Part shown: positions 19,664-28,065 of the stretch, in pieces
Position numbering within the stretch: position 1 is the stretch's first letter
Layout: each line of letters begins with the position of its first letter
Assembly: GCA_045564455.1 (NCBI GenBank)
Contig: JBJLHG010000001.1
Span: 1-64,000 of the forward strand
Direction: 5' to 3'
Origin: CASICS01 sp045564455
Lineage (GTDB): Bacteria; Pseudomonadota; Gammaproteobacteria; Magnimaribacterales; AG-339-G14
Length of the DNA stretch: 64,000 nucleotides
Made by a program: the position numbers and the translations under genes
The notes under the pieces: generated by a model
The model's database searches: none
What the model was told of the DNA's origin: nothing
The model's input: the letters and a program-made list of their open reading frames with translations, nothing else

Positions 19664-20296
19664 TTAACCTCCAAAGTTTATTTCCATTGCTTTTTTAAAA
19701 GCACTCCTATTTGAGATTTTATCTCTATAAACAGCAATATTTTTTGGCAAGGTGAATTCATAATAGGTAGCCCAATCTAGACAAGACATAAAGAATATAT
19801 CGGCTAGACCAAAACCTTGATCTAGAATAGATTCTTTTTTTTCTAAATAAGGCTCAATAACTCGAAATTGACGTTTTAAATATTCTCGACAAGATTCTAC
19901 AACGTTGGGGGCTGCTCCGTATATGTTAGTTAAATCATAATGCCTTCTCATGACATAAAGGCATGTTTCATCAAGCTCTCCATAAATGAAACTGCACCAT
20001 TCATCTTCTTTAGCCAAGTCTTTCGGAGTTTGGGGAATAAATAGATTATTAGACGGAAAAGTATTTTGTAAATACTTACAAATAGCTAAGCTTTCAGAGA
20101 GTTGAAAGGTCCCATGTTCCATAAAAGGAATCTTCTGTTTAGGATTAAGTTTTGTGTATTCTTCCGATAAAGTTTCACCAGTTCTTGGGCCAATAGGCAA
20201 AAGTTCATATTTGATTTCAAGTTCTTCTGCTATCCATATAGGACGCAAAGTTCTAGCGGTTTTAGAGCCCCATAATTTTATTTTCTTTAAATCCAT
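19664..20296 (-). CDS. Glutathione S-transferase family protein
   Basis: A 210-residue protein with an N-terminal thioredoxin-like domain (KLWGSKTARTLRPIWIAEEL, N-PKQKIPFMEHG, L-ESLAICKYL) and a helical C-terminal domain with the conserved GLADIFFMSCL motif. A typical cytosolic GST. The catalytic residue may be a serine in the GSKTAR loop. With the CoA-transferase downstream in the same unit, it may take part in a catabolic step rather than detoxification, but this is a guess. Confidence 0.85.
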   Translation of the reverse strand: MDLKKIKLWGSKTARTLRPIWIAEELEIKYELLPIGPRTGETLSEEYTKLNPKQKIPFMEHGTFQLSESLAICKYLQNTFPSNNLFIPQTPKDLAKEDEWCSFIYGELDETCLYVMRRHYDLTNIYGAAPNVVESCREYLKRQFRVIEPYLEKKESILDQGFGLADIFFMSCLDWATYYEFTLPKNIAVYRDKISNRSAFKKAMEINFGG

Positions 20297-20363
20297 AATT
20301 TAATTTTAGATTAAATTTAATTTTTAACTAGCTTAAAAAAGCGATTTTGATGATAATTTAAGT

Positions 20364-20774
20364 ATGGGAGAAGAAAAAAAATCAGTGGATAGCGTTCATT
20401 GGCTTACCGCAGCTAGCGAAAAAGTTTTATTAGTAATAATTGGAGTAGCAACTTGTTTAGCTTCTCTGCAATATTTGTATCAAATGTATTTGTTACAAGA
20501 AATTGTGTTGGCAGATTTATTCATGCTTTTCATATTTACTGAAATTCTTGCAATGGTAGCTGCATTTTATAGCTCCAAAAGGATTCCAGTAACTTTGCCT
20601 ATCATCATTGCTATAACGGCTCTCTGCAGATTGATTGTTATGCAAAACAAAGAAATGGACGCACTGATAATAATAGCTGAGGCTGGTGCTGTATTAATTC
20701 TCGCTGGATCAGCTTATTTAATGAGTTTAAAAGACAAACTAAGTTTAGAAAAACTAAAAAATCAGAGAGATTAA
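20364..20774 (+). CDS. PsiE-like membrane protein
   Basis: A 136-residue protein with four predicted membrane helices. The pattern VLADLFMLFIFTEILAM and the IPVTLPIIIAITALCR loop resemble the PsiE (phosphate-starvation-inducible) family. Biochemical function in that family is unclear. No Pho box was found upstream by eye. It is divergent from the GST gene, with a 67-base AT-rich promoter region between. Confidence 0.65.
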   Translation: MGEEKKSVDSVHWLTAASEKVLLVIIGVATCLASLQYLYQMYLLQEIVLADLFMLFIFTEILAMVAAFYSSKRIPVTLPIIIAITALCRLIVMQNKEMDALIIIAEAGAVLILAGSAYLMSLKDKLSLEKLKNQRD

Positions 20775-20808
20775 CTTTTCTTAATTTTATTAATTTATGG
20801 AGGTATAA

Positions 20809-21120
20809 ATGCTTATTCAAGTAGTAACAACATGGGAGGGATCTCCCTCAGGATTAGAAAAAATAGTTGAGGGATCTAAACAGGCAGGACCAATTCACGA
20901 ATCAATGGGAGCTAAAAACCCTAGATTATGGAGAGCCAGCTCAGGCGGCGATGTTGAACAAGCTTATTATTCTGTTGAATTTGACTCTAATGAAGCCTAT
21001 GGAAAGTATATGGACGAGATGATGAATTCAGAATGGTGGGCAGGTCTATCCAAGTTTCTTGAAGACGAATATCCTGATTTAAAAACTTTAGGAACCGACG
21101 TTTATTACAACGCAATTTAG
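20809..21120 (+). CDS. Hypothetical protein, possible dimeric alpha-beta barrel
   Basis: A 103-residue soluble protein with a strong Shine-Dalgarno (GGAGGT) before the ATG, so it is very likely expressed. The alternating strand-helix pattern (LIQVVTTWEG, AYYSVEFDSNEAYGKYMDEM, a conserved WW pair) suggests a small ferredoxin-like alpha-beta barrel like those of NIPSNAP or EthD-type proteins. I do not recognise the exact family. It ends 5 bases from the convergent tusA. Confidence 0.6.
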   Translation: MLIQVVTTWEGSPSGLEKIVEGSKQAGPIHESMGAKNPRLWRASSGGDVEQAYYSVEFDSNEAYGKYMDEMMNSEWWAGLSKFLEDEYPDLKTLGTDVYYNAI

Positions 21121-21125
21121 AAAAA

Positions 21126-21341
21126 TTATTTCTTTTCTACTTTAAAAATAAGCCGATCTTTATTTTTCTCAAAAGAAATCAATTTGTGATCTAAAAATTC
21201 ACAGAATTTCTCTACATCTTTTTTTGCCACGGGATCAGTTGCTATCAGCTCAACAACATCTCCCGAGTTGGATTCATGAATGGCTTTATGAAGAAGCATG
21301 ATTGGCTCGGGGCAAATCAAACCTATGGCATCAACTTTCAT
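21126..21341 (-). CDS. tusA: TusA-family sulfur carrier protein
   Basis: A 71-residue protein with the SirA/TusA fold: the catalytic cysteine in GLICPEPIM (about residue 10), the D-V-VELIATDP strand and the C-terminal FCEFLDHKLIS stretch. TusA carries persulfide sulfur from a cysteine desulfurase to the tRNA 2-thiouridine pathway and molybdenum-cofactor synthesis. It overlaps the end of the upstream nucleotidyltransferase-cupin gene by 11 bases, so they are translationally coupled, an unexpected pairing. Confidence 0.85.
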   Translation of the reverse strand: MKVDAIGLICPEPIMLLHKAIHESNSGDVVELIATDPVAKKDVEKFCEFLDHKLISFEKNKDRLIFKVEKK

Positions 21342-22125
21342 TGAGTTTATTTTTGTCGTTATCGTAATACCTTAATCGCTCAATATCTTCTTCATTGGTT
21401 TTTTCACCATATTGAATTTCTATAATACGACATGGCTCTTTATGTGGATTAATAATTTGATGCCAAGCTTCTTTTTCTACATGAAACACATCTTCCAACG
21501 ATAAAGATACTTCATCATACTTTTCAGGATCATTTTTGCTGTAATTCACCAAGCATGAACCTTCGCTGACAAACCATATTTCATTTCTAAAAAAATGTTT
21601 TTGAAAGCTCATCCCTTTACCAGGATCTATTATCAATTCTTTTAATTTTAAAGATTCGTTTTCAAACAAATCATAAAATTTTCCCCATACGCGATCTTCA
21701 CTTCGATATTGAAACTCTTTTAAAATCCAGCTGGAAGAATTTTTCTTGTCATCACCTCCCACGCTAAAAGCAAATTCAATATTAGATACTGCCATTTCAG
21801 GAATATTTTCTTGAGTCCGATCACCGCCGTTACAGAAAGTTATTTCGTCATCGGGATATAATTTTTTAATTTTTTCCAAAGCAAAAGTCGCACTACCTTT
21901 GTCATCATCTTGGAAATCTATGACCTCATCAACCATCCTTAAGTTTTGAAGAATAATTTTTCTTTCTACAAAAGGCATAAAAAATTTAGATTTTTTATTT
22001 ATTAACCAGGCATCGCTATTTAGGGCAACGATTAACTTGTCACCAAGTTTTCTAGCAGCTTCAAAATAGGCAATATGACCAGAGTGGATAGGATCAAATC
22101 CTCCGCTAACAACAATAATTTTCAT
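21331..22125 (-). CDS. Cytidylyltransferase-like protein fused to a cupin domain
   Basis: A 264-residue two-domain protein. Residues 1-140 are a nucleotidylyltransferase of the RfaE2/TagD superfamily: the HxGH-type signature is GGFDPIHSGH (8-17) and the end of the domain shows CNGGDR and SSSW. Residues about 145-255 form a cupin like the C-terminal part of type II phosphomannose isomerase (DPGKGMSFQKHFFRNEIWFVSEG, then HQIINPHKEPCRIIEIQYGE). The pairing suggests one enzyme that makes an NDP-linked sugar or polyol for surface glycans. The usual donors are CTP or ATP; the substrate is unknown. Confidence 0.75.
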   Translation of the reverse strand: MKIIVVSGGFDPIHSGHIAYFEAARKLGDKLIVALNSDAWLINKKSKFFMPFVERKIILQNLRMVDEVIDFQDDDKGSATFALEKIKKLYPDDEITFCNGGDRTQENIPEMAVSNIEFAFSVGGDDKKNSSSWILKEFQYRSEDRVWGKFYDLFENESLKLKELIIDPGKGMSFQKHFFRNEIWFVSEGSCLVNYSKNDPEKYDEVSLSLEDVFHVEKEAWHQIINPHKEPCRIIEIQYGEKTNEEDIERLRYYDNDKNKLNES

Positions 22126-22152
22126 AATTAAAATATTTTAAAGTTTTTTTAC

Positions 22153-23565
22153 TTAAAAGACTTTAAAATTTTTATCATTTATAGCTTTATTGGTCGTTCG
22201 ATTTAATCTTATAAACACTAAAATAGACGATAATAATACGCCTGTGCATAAACCTATCCACATGCCAAAAGCTCCTTGAGCTGGGACAAAAAGATCAGTT
22301 AACCCAATAGAATATCCTACTGGTAATGCAAATAACCAAAAAGCAATGATCATGATAAAAAGTGGAGCTAACGTATCTTTATAGCCTCTTAAAGCTCCTT
22401 GACCAGTAAAACTAACACCATCAGAAATTTGCATAAAAGCAGCAACCATTAACAAAGATCCGGATAAAGAAATGATACTTGGATCAGTATTGAATAGACT
22501 AGCAAGATCTGAGCCATAGCCGTATAAAATAAAAAAGTTAAAAACAGCTAAAGATACGGCAACACAAATGGCAAAAAAGGAAGAATATCTAGCGTGTTTG
22601 AAATTGCTAGCACCTAGAAGATTTCCCGTTCTTACTGCTGCAGCTAAGCCAACTGACAATGGCAGCATAAAAGTAACTGTCGTTACTTGCATGGCAATTG
22701 AATGTGCGGCGATGGTGGACTCTCCTAAACTACTTAGTAACAGACCGCTGCCACTAAAAAGTCCAAACTCAACAAATATACAAGCTCCAATCGGAAATCC
22801 TAATTTAAAAATCTCCAATATTTTTTTTAAATCTGGTTTTTCAAAGCCTTTAAATAAATTTGCATCTTGGTAGTGCCTTGATGAATAGATATATATAACC
22901 AATGCAATTAATGCTGCCCAAGAGGAAATAGCAAAAGAAATGCCACAACCAGCTCCACCCATTTCTGGAAGTCCAAAATTTCCAAAAATTAAACCATAAT
23001 TTAAAAAGGCATTAAGAATTACCATACCAATATTTATAAATGTTATAGGAATAGGTCTGGTTATACCCTCGCTAAAAGATTTTAAAGGCTGAAAAAGAAA
23101 TAATGCAGGCGTTCCTATCAACAAACCGTTCAAATAACTTTTAGCAATCACTCGAACTTCTTCTGGAGATTGAAAAAATTCTAAGATTCGATCAGCAAAA
23201 GATAGATAAATAGAAACTAGGATAATTAGTGGTAAGCACAACCAAAAAGCTTGTTTTAAGAGAGGCCCAATTTCTGCTGTTTTTCTAGCTCCATAATACT
23301 GAGCTACAAATGCTGTAACTATAAATAAGCTTCCACCCAATCCAAAAAAAATTGGCCAAAAAAGCATATTCCCTGTTGCTACAGCAGCTTGGTCAATCGT
23401 ACTGTAGCCTCCAGTCATCAAAGCAGCTATGACGCCTGTTGCGTGTGATGCAAGCTGAGAAAAATATATAGGAATTGCTAGGCCAGCAAAAACTTTTAGC
23501 TCAAGGCTAATTTTCTTTGAAGGATCAACAGGCTCTAACATCCTGATATCGTCGTGTTCTTTCAT
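22153..23565 (-). CDS. MATE family efflux transporter
   Basis: A 470-residue protein with about 12 membrane helices and the internal two-fold repeat of the MATE fold. Typical features are KVFAGLAIPIYFSQLASHATGV near the start, Q-YGARKTAEIGPLLKQA, and the matching second-half segment RTGNLLGA. It would export cationic or organic solutes by Na+ or H+ antiport. The fit is to the NorM-like branch. It starts at ATG 23565, divergent from the acyltransferase. Confidence 0.88.
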   Translation of the reverse strand: MKEHDDIRMLEPVDPSKKISLELKVFAGLAIPIYFSQLASHATGVIAALMTGGYSTIDQAAVATGNMLFWPIFFGLGGSLFIVTAFVAQYYGARKTAEIGPLLKQAFWLCLPLIILVSIYLSFADRILEFFQSPEEVRVIAKSYLNGLLIGTPALFLFQPLKSFSEGITRPIPITFINIGMVILNAFLNYGLIFGNFGLPEMGGAGCGISFAISSWAALIALVIYIYSSRHYQDANLFKGFEKPDLKKILEIFKLGFPIGACIFVEFGLFSGSGLLLSSLGESTIAAHSIAMQVTTVTFMLPLSVGLAAAVRTGNLLGASNFKHARYSSFFAICVAVSLAVFNFFILYGYGSDLASLFNTDPSIISLSGSLLMVAAFMQISDGVSFTGQGALRGYKDTLAPLFIMIIAFWLFALPVGYSIGLTDLFVPAQGAFGMWIGLCTGVLLSSILVFIRLNRTTNKAINDKNFKVF

Positions 23566-23612
23566 AAAGGTAAGGTATGATATTACTTTAAAAACTATCT
23601 TGGAGTTAAAAA

Positions 23613-24335
23613 ATTAGAAGAGATAATCGTCCTTTTTGGCTGAAACGGATTCATTGGTGGTTTGACCAAAAATATATCAAAAATAAACTTACCCCTCAGT
23701 TTGAAAAACTTGGAGCTGGTTCTTTAGTATTGGGCGTTAAATATTTGCATGTCAACGGAGAAGGAATTTCTGTTGGAGATTTTTCTACTTTCATTTCTGC
23801 ACCTGATTCACATATTCATCTAACCACTTGGAATGCTGATAGGCACGAAGGTAAAATTGAAATAGGAGATTTTTGCTTATTCAGTCCAGGAGTAAGAATT
23901 TCAGCTGCTACGAAAATTAAAATCGGTAATTCTTGCATGTTTGCAAACAGCGCTTATGTATCAGATTCAGATTGGCACGGCCTTTACGATCGAGCTTTGC
24001 CAGTTGGCAAATCAAAACAGGTCACTTTGGAAGACAATGTTTGGATTGGTGATGGAGCAATTGTTAGTAAAGGAGTAACAATAGGAAAAAATTCTATTGT
24101 GGGAGCTAGATCAGTAGTAATAAAAGACGTGCCCGAAAATGTCATTGTTGCGGGTAATCCAGCACAAATTGTTAAAGAGCTTGATCTGGATGAAAAGATT
24201 ATATCTAGAGCAGATATGTTTTCCAGCCCAAAAGAATTGGATGATTTATATTTAGAAATAGACCGAATCAGTTTAAAGCAAAACTCTTTAATAAGATGGA
24301 TAAAAAGTAAGTTTTATCCTAGCCCAGATCAATGA
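23613..24335 (+). CDS. Hexapeptide-repeat acyltransferase with probable AUU start
   Basis: A left-handed beta-helix acyltransferase: repeats of the IG(N/D)-type hexads run over about residues 80-180, ending with NVIVAGNPAQIVKEL. The first standard start in frame (TTG 23730) would remove a well-formed N-terminus (RRDNRPFWLKRIHWWFDQ) that matches the start I recall for this family. That part is in frame back to ATT at 23613, with GGAG at 23602-23605 seven bases upstream and a stop just before (23607-23609). From ATT the product is 240 residues. It overlaps pdxB by 4 bases. The acyl acceptor is unknown. Confidence 0.75.
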   Translation: MRRDNRPFWLKRIHWWFDQKYIKNKLTPQFEKLGAGSLVLGVKYLHVNGEGISVGDFSTFISAPDSHIHLTTWNADRHEGKIEIGDFCLFSPGVRISAATKIKIGNSCMFANSAYVSDSDWHGLYDRALPVGKSKQVTLEDNVWIGDGAIVSKGVTIGKNSIVGARSVVIKDVPENVIVAGNPAQIVKELDLDEKIISRADMFSSPKELDDLYLEIDRISLKQNSLIRWIKSKFYPSPDQ

Positions 24336-25429
24336 TTAATGTTGTAGCCGACAAAGATATTCCTTATTTGGATAAAGTTTTTAGTAACTCAAAAAATTAT
24401 CAATTAAATAAATTATCTTTTGATGAGATTACAAACTTTGCTTTAAGAGAAGCCGATGCGCTTTTAAGTAGATCTGCTACGCCTTTAAATGGAGATTTAC
24501 TTGAAGGAACAAAAGTAAAATTCATTGGTTCTTTAACTTCCGGTGAAGATCACATAGATTTTAATGAGATCAATAGCTTAGATATTGAGGTAATAACGGC
24601 TAAAGGTTGCAATGCACAAGCTGTAACAGAGTACGTTATGGATGCTTTATCTGTCTCTAAAGAAAAACGCATTGGATTAATTGGGGAAGGTTTCGTTGGC
24701 CGTAAATTAAAAAATATTCTCGATGCATATGGTTATGACACAAAATCGTACGATCCGTATATAAAGAATGATGATAAAAATATTTTAGAGGAAGTTCTGA
24801 ATTTTCCAATAATATCTGTACATTCATCCTATTCGAAAAATGGTAAATATCCTTCTCATAATTTAGTTTCAAATTTGAAGGACAACCAAATTTTAATTAA
24901 TACTTCTAGGGGGGAAATTGTAGATTATCAATCTATCCATTGCTCTTCTGATGCTACTCTAATTTGCGATGTTTGGAATAATGAACCTGACCTATCTTTG
25001 GAAGATATACCTAATACCTTCAGATCAACTCCCCACATTGCTGGAAATACTATTGAAGCGAAAACCCAAGCACTGAATGAAATTTCAAAAAAATTATGTA
25101 ATTTTTTTGAAGCTCAGGATTTAATTATGGTTAAACCTGAGATGGAAACATTAGAGTTAGATATTAAAATGCTTGATGAAACATTTGAAAAAAATTCAAT
25201 CCCTACTGATGTGATTGATTTATTTTCACCTTGTAACAAACTAAGCAGTCTTTTTAAAAAAAACATGAAAGATATTAAAAGCGAGGAAAATTTTCCTAAG
25301 ATTTTTCAAAAAATAAGAAAAAATTTTGAAAGAAAGGGTTTTGGGGAATACTCGTTATCTATTAAAGGAATCAAACCCTCTCAAGCAGAATTAATTACAT
25401 TATTAGGTTTTAAGATTCATAAGCAATAA
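24332..25429 (+). CDS. pdxB: Erythronate-4-phosphate dehydrogenase
   Basis: NAD-dependent oxidation of 4-phosphoerythronate in PLP synthesis. It belongs to the D-2-hydroxyacid dehydrogenases: substrate-binding LLSRSATPL, SLTSGEDHIDF, the KGCNAQAVTEYV segment, NAD-binding GLIGEGFVGRKL, and the catalytic R-E-H set (TSRGEIVDY, WNNEPDL, TPHIAGNT). The extra C-terminal dimerisation domain of PdxB follows. At 365 residues it is near the usual length (about 380). It overlaps the acyltransferase by 4 bases (ATGA). Confidence 0.9.
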   Translation: MINVVADKDIPYLDKVFSNSKNYQLNKLSFDEITNFALREADALLSRSATPLNGDLLEGTKVKFIGSLTSGEDHIDFNEINSLDIEVITAKGCNAQAVTEYVMDALSVSKEKRIGLIGEGFVGRKLKNILDAYGYDTKSYDPYIKNDDKNILEEVLNFPIISVHSSYSKNGKYPSHNLVSNLKDNQILINTSRGEIVDYQSIHCSSDATLICDVWNNEPDLSLEDIPNTFRSTPHIAGNTIEAKTQALNEISKKLCNFFEAQDLIMVKPEMETLELDIKMLDETFEKNSIPTDVIDLFSPCNKLSSLFKKNMKDIKSEENFPKIFQKIRKNFERKGFGEYSLSIKGIKPSQAELITLLGFKIHKQ

Positions 25430-25446
25430 ATCTTTATAATATTGAT

Positions 25447-25821
25447 ATGGAAGACATAAAAAAGAAATTATCAGATGAGGCATATCATGTAACTCAGCAA
25501 CATGGAACTGAAGCTCCATTTAGCGGCGATCTTTTAGATGTTAAGGATGCCGGCATATATCAATGTGTTTGTTGTGGAAATGATCTTTTTCTATCATCAT
25601 CAAAATTTGAGTCGGGAACAGGGTGGCCGAGTTTTTGGGAGCCAATCAATGAATCTTCAGTAAAGAATATTGAAGATAAAAGCTATGGAATGATTCGGGT
25701 AGAGGTGCAATGCGGAAGTTGCAATGCCCACTTAGGGCATGTATTCCCAGATGGACCTCAGCCTACAGGATTAAGATATTGTATGAATTCTGTTGCCATG
25801 ACATTCAAATTAGATGAATAA
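25447..25821 (+). CDS. msrB: Peptide-methionine (R)-S-oxide reductase
   Basis: A 124-residue zinc-containing MsrB. Two CxxC zinc pairs (CVCCGN and CGSCNAHLGHVF), GTGWPSFWEP, and the catalytic cysteine in RYCMNS are all present. It reduces methionine-R-sulfoxide in oxidised proteins and recycles through thioredoxin. No signal peptide, so cytoplasmic. The stop overlaps the murJ start by 8 bases. Confidence 0.94.
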   Translation: MEDIKKKLSDEAYHVTQQHGTEAPFSGDLLDVKDAGIYQCVCCGNDLFLSSSKFESGTGWPSFWEPINESSVKNIEDKSYGMIRVEVQCGSCNAHLGHVFPDGPQPTGLRYCMNSVAMTFKLDE

Positions 25822-27115
25822 AATATGGAAATCTTCAGCCGGGTTCTCTTTTTTTACATTAATTTCAAGAATTTTTGGTTACCTTAGAGATTTAGTTTTA
25901 ACTTCTTTCCTAGGTGCAAGTTCTGCGCATGATATTTTCGTCGTGATTTTCAGAATTCCAAATGTATTTAGAAGTTTTTTTGGCGAAGGTGCTTTAGCGC
26001 AATCGCTTGTACCAAGCATAATAGAAGCAAAAGAAAATCTAAATTCTTTTTTAAATCAAGTTTTTACCCTTTTGTTCATAACGCTGATATCTTTTGTGCT
26101 ATTCGCAGAAGTTTTTCCTGGTTTTTTTATCTCTTTATTTGCCCCCGGATTCTATGAAGATCCTGATAAATTAAAAACGGCCTCTGATTTTTTAAGACTG
26201 GTATTTCCTTACATTTTGCTAATCTCATTTACAGCTTTTTTTGGTGCAGTCCAAAATTCTAAGAAAATTTTTCAAGTTGTTGCTGCTACTCCTATTATTT
26301 TTAACATTACACTTATTCTTTTTGCTTTATTTTCTAAAGAGTTTAATTTAGATGTTTTAGGAATCTCAATTCTTACTGCTGGATTAATCCAACTAGGTAT
26401 TAATATATTGGTTGTTTTTTACTTTAATTATTTCCCCAAATTAGTTGTAAATTTTGATAAAAAAGTCCTCAGATCTTTTTTTAATAAATTCATACCTGCT
26501 TTTTTTGCTGCAGGTATTTATCAATTGAATGTATTAGTAGATACAGTTTTTGCTTCTTTTTTAATCACAGGGAGCCCAACTTGGCTTTATCTCTCGGAAA
26601 GATTAATTCAATTTCCTTTGGGTTTATTTGGAGTAGCTGTCGCTTTAGTAGCGCTACCCAACATTACGGAGTTATTCATTGAAAAAAAAATGGATGAACT
26701 TAGACTTCATAGTATAAAACTCTTAAGAGTCTTATTTCTTCTTGGACTAGCTTTTGTTTTAGGTGCCTTTTTATTTGGAGAGCTAGCAATCACGGTACTG
26801 TTCTTAAGGGGAGAATTCACCTCTTTTGATGTTGGTATGACTTTTATTGCTTTACAAGGATATGCATTTTCAATGCTATTTATTTTGCCTCAGAAATTTT
26901 TTAACAGTATTTTTTTTGCTATTTCTAAAACGAATATGGTCGTAGTAACAGGATTAATATCTTTGGTTTCAAATATAATTTTGAATTATTATTTTATTTA
27001 CCAATTAGATTATGGCCATTTTGGATTGGCTTTAGCAACTTCAATCAGTTCAGGAATAATTTTTCTGATTAGTTATGCTTGGCTAAGTAATCAAGGAATT
27101 TTTAAATCTACTTAA
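25814..27115 (+). CDS. murJ: Lipid II flippase MurJ
   Basis: Moves lipid II across the inner membrane for peptidoglycan synthesis. The N-terminal KSSAGFSFFTLISRIFGYLRD and the FFGEGALAQSLVPS signature are typical of MurJ, with about 12 membrane segments through 433 residues. This is shorter than E. coli MurJ (511), mostly by loss at the C-terminal end, where helices 13-14 seem missing. Those two helices are the less conserved ones, so function is likely kept. ribF and ileS follow, the usual order, but rpsT is not upstream. Confidence 0.9.
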   Translation: MNKIWKSSAGFSFFTLISRIFGYLRDLVLTSFLGASSAHDIFVVIFRIPNVFRSFFGEGALAQSLVPSIIEAKENLNSFLNQVFTLLFITLISFVLFAEVFPGFFISLFAPGFYEDPDKLKTASDFLRLVFPYILLISFTAFFGAVQNSKKIFQVVAATPIIFNITLILFALFSKEFNLDVLGISILTAGLIQLGINILVVFYFNYFPKLVVNFDKKVLRSFFNKFIPAFFAAGIYQLNVLVDTVFASFLITGSPTWLYLSERLIQFPLGLFGVAVALVALPNITELFIEKKMDELRLHSIKLLRVLFLLGLAFVLGAFLFGELAITVLFLRGEFTSFDVGMTFIALQGYAFSMLFILPQKFFNSIFFAISKTNMVVVTGLISLVSNIILNYYFIYQLDYGHFGLALATSISSGIIFLISYAWLSNQGIFKST

Positions 27116-27116
27116 A

Positions 27117-28061
27117 ATGTATTTAATTAGAGATATACATAATATTGATCTTTTTAATAAAAGATTTTCTTCTGAGCCTTTAATTGCAACGATTGGAAAT
27201 TTTGATGGCCTTCATCTTGGGCACAAAGAAATCATCAAAAAAATGAAATCGATTGGAGCTAAAGATAATTTAAAAACTTTAGTAATATTTACTGAGCCTC
27301 ATGCAAAAGAGTTTTTTGCTGAGCAAAAAGATCTATCTAATCTTCCTGCTCGAATATCTCCTTGGAGAGAAAAGTGTAAAAGACTAAAAGATAATAATGT
27401 GGATTATGCTTTTTTTTTGAGGTTCAATAAAAAGCTTCAAAACATGACTCCGGAAAACTTTATAGACAACATTCTCTCTAAATTAAATATCAAGTATCTT
27501 ATGGTTGGCGATGACTTCAAATTTGGTAAAGAAAGAAGCGGAGACTTTGATTTTTTATCAAATTGGGGACAAAACAATAAAATTGAGGTTGATAGAGTTC
27601 CAACTTATAGTTTTGATGATAGAAGAGTAAGCAGTACTTGGATTAGAGAAAGCATAGCAGAAGGAGATTTTGAATTAGCTGAAAAATTACTAGATAGAAG
27701 ATATACATTTTCAGGTAAAGTAGTGTCTGGAAATAAACTTGGAAGAACTATTGGTATTCCCACTGCAAACATTTGGGTTCCTAAAAGTAATTTACCTATA
27801 AGAGGCGTATATGCTGTTAAAGCCTTTCTAAAAGGTGAAACTTTCAATGGAATTGCTAATATGGGGGTGCGACCAACTGTCGGAGGGACCTCTCCAGTTT
27901 TAGAAATCCACATTTTTGATTTTAATAAAAATATATATGGTCAAAGAATAGAAGTTGAATTCTACAAAAAAATTAGAGAAGAAAAGAAATTCAATGATTT
28001 GAACGAGCTTAAAGATCAAATTTCTAAAGATATTGAATTAGCAAAAGAATTTTTAAACTAA
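27117..28061 (+). CDS. ribF: Bifunctional riboflavin kinase/FAD synthetase
   Basis: A 314-residue two-domain enzyme that makes FMN and then FAD. Domain 1 (1-185) is the FAD synthetase nucleotidylyltransferase with GNFDGLHLGH and the VSSTWIRE segment. Domain 2 (about 190-310) is riboflavin kinase with GRTIGIPTANI and NMGVRPTVGG. It starts one base after murJ, and ileS starts 4 bases after it, as in many gammaproteobacteria. Confidence 0.95.
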   Translation: MYLIRDIHNIDLFNKRFSSEPLIATIGNFDGLHLGHKEIIKKMKSIGAKDNLKTLVIFTEPHAKEFFAEQKDLSNLPARISPWREKCKRLKDNNVDYAFFLRFNKKLQNMTPENFIDNILSKLNIKYLMVGDDFKFGKERSGDFDFLSNWGQNNKIEVDRVPTYSFDDRRVSSTWIRESIAEGDFELAEKLLDRRYTFSGKVVSGNKLGRTIGIPTANIWVPKSNLPIRGVYAVKAFLKGETFNGIANMGVRPTVGGTSPVLEIHIFDFNKNIYGQRIEVEFYKKIREEKKFNDLNELKDQISKDIELAKEFLN

Positions 28062-28065
28062 ATAA

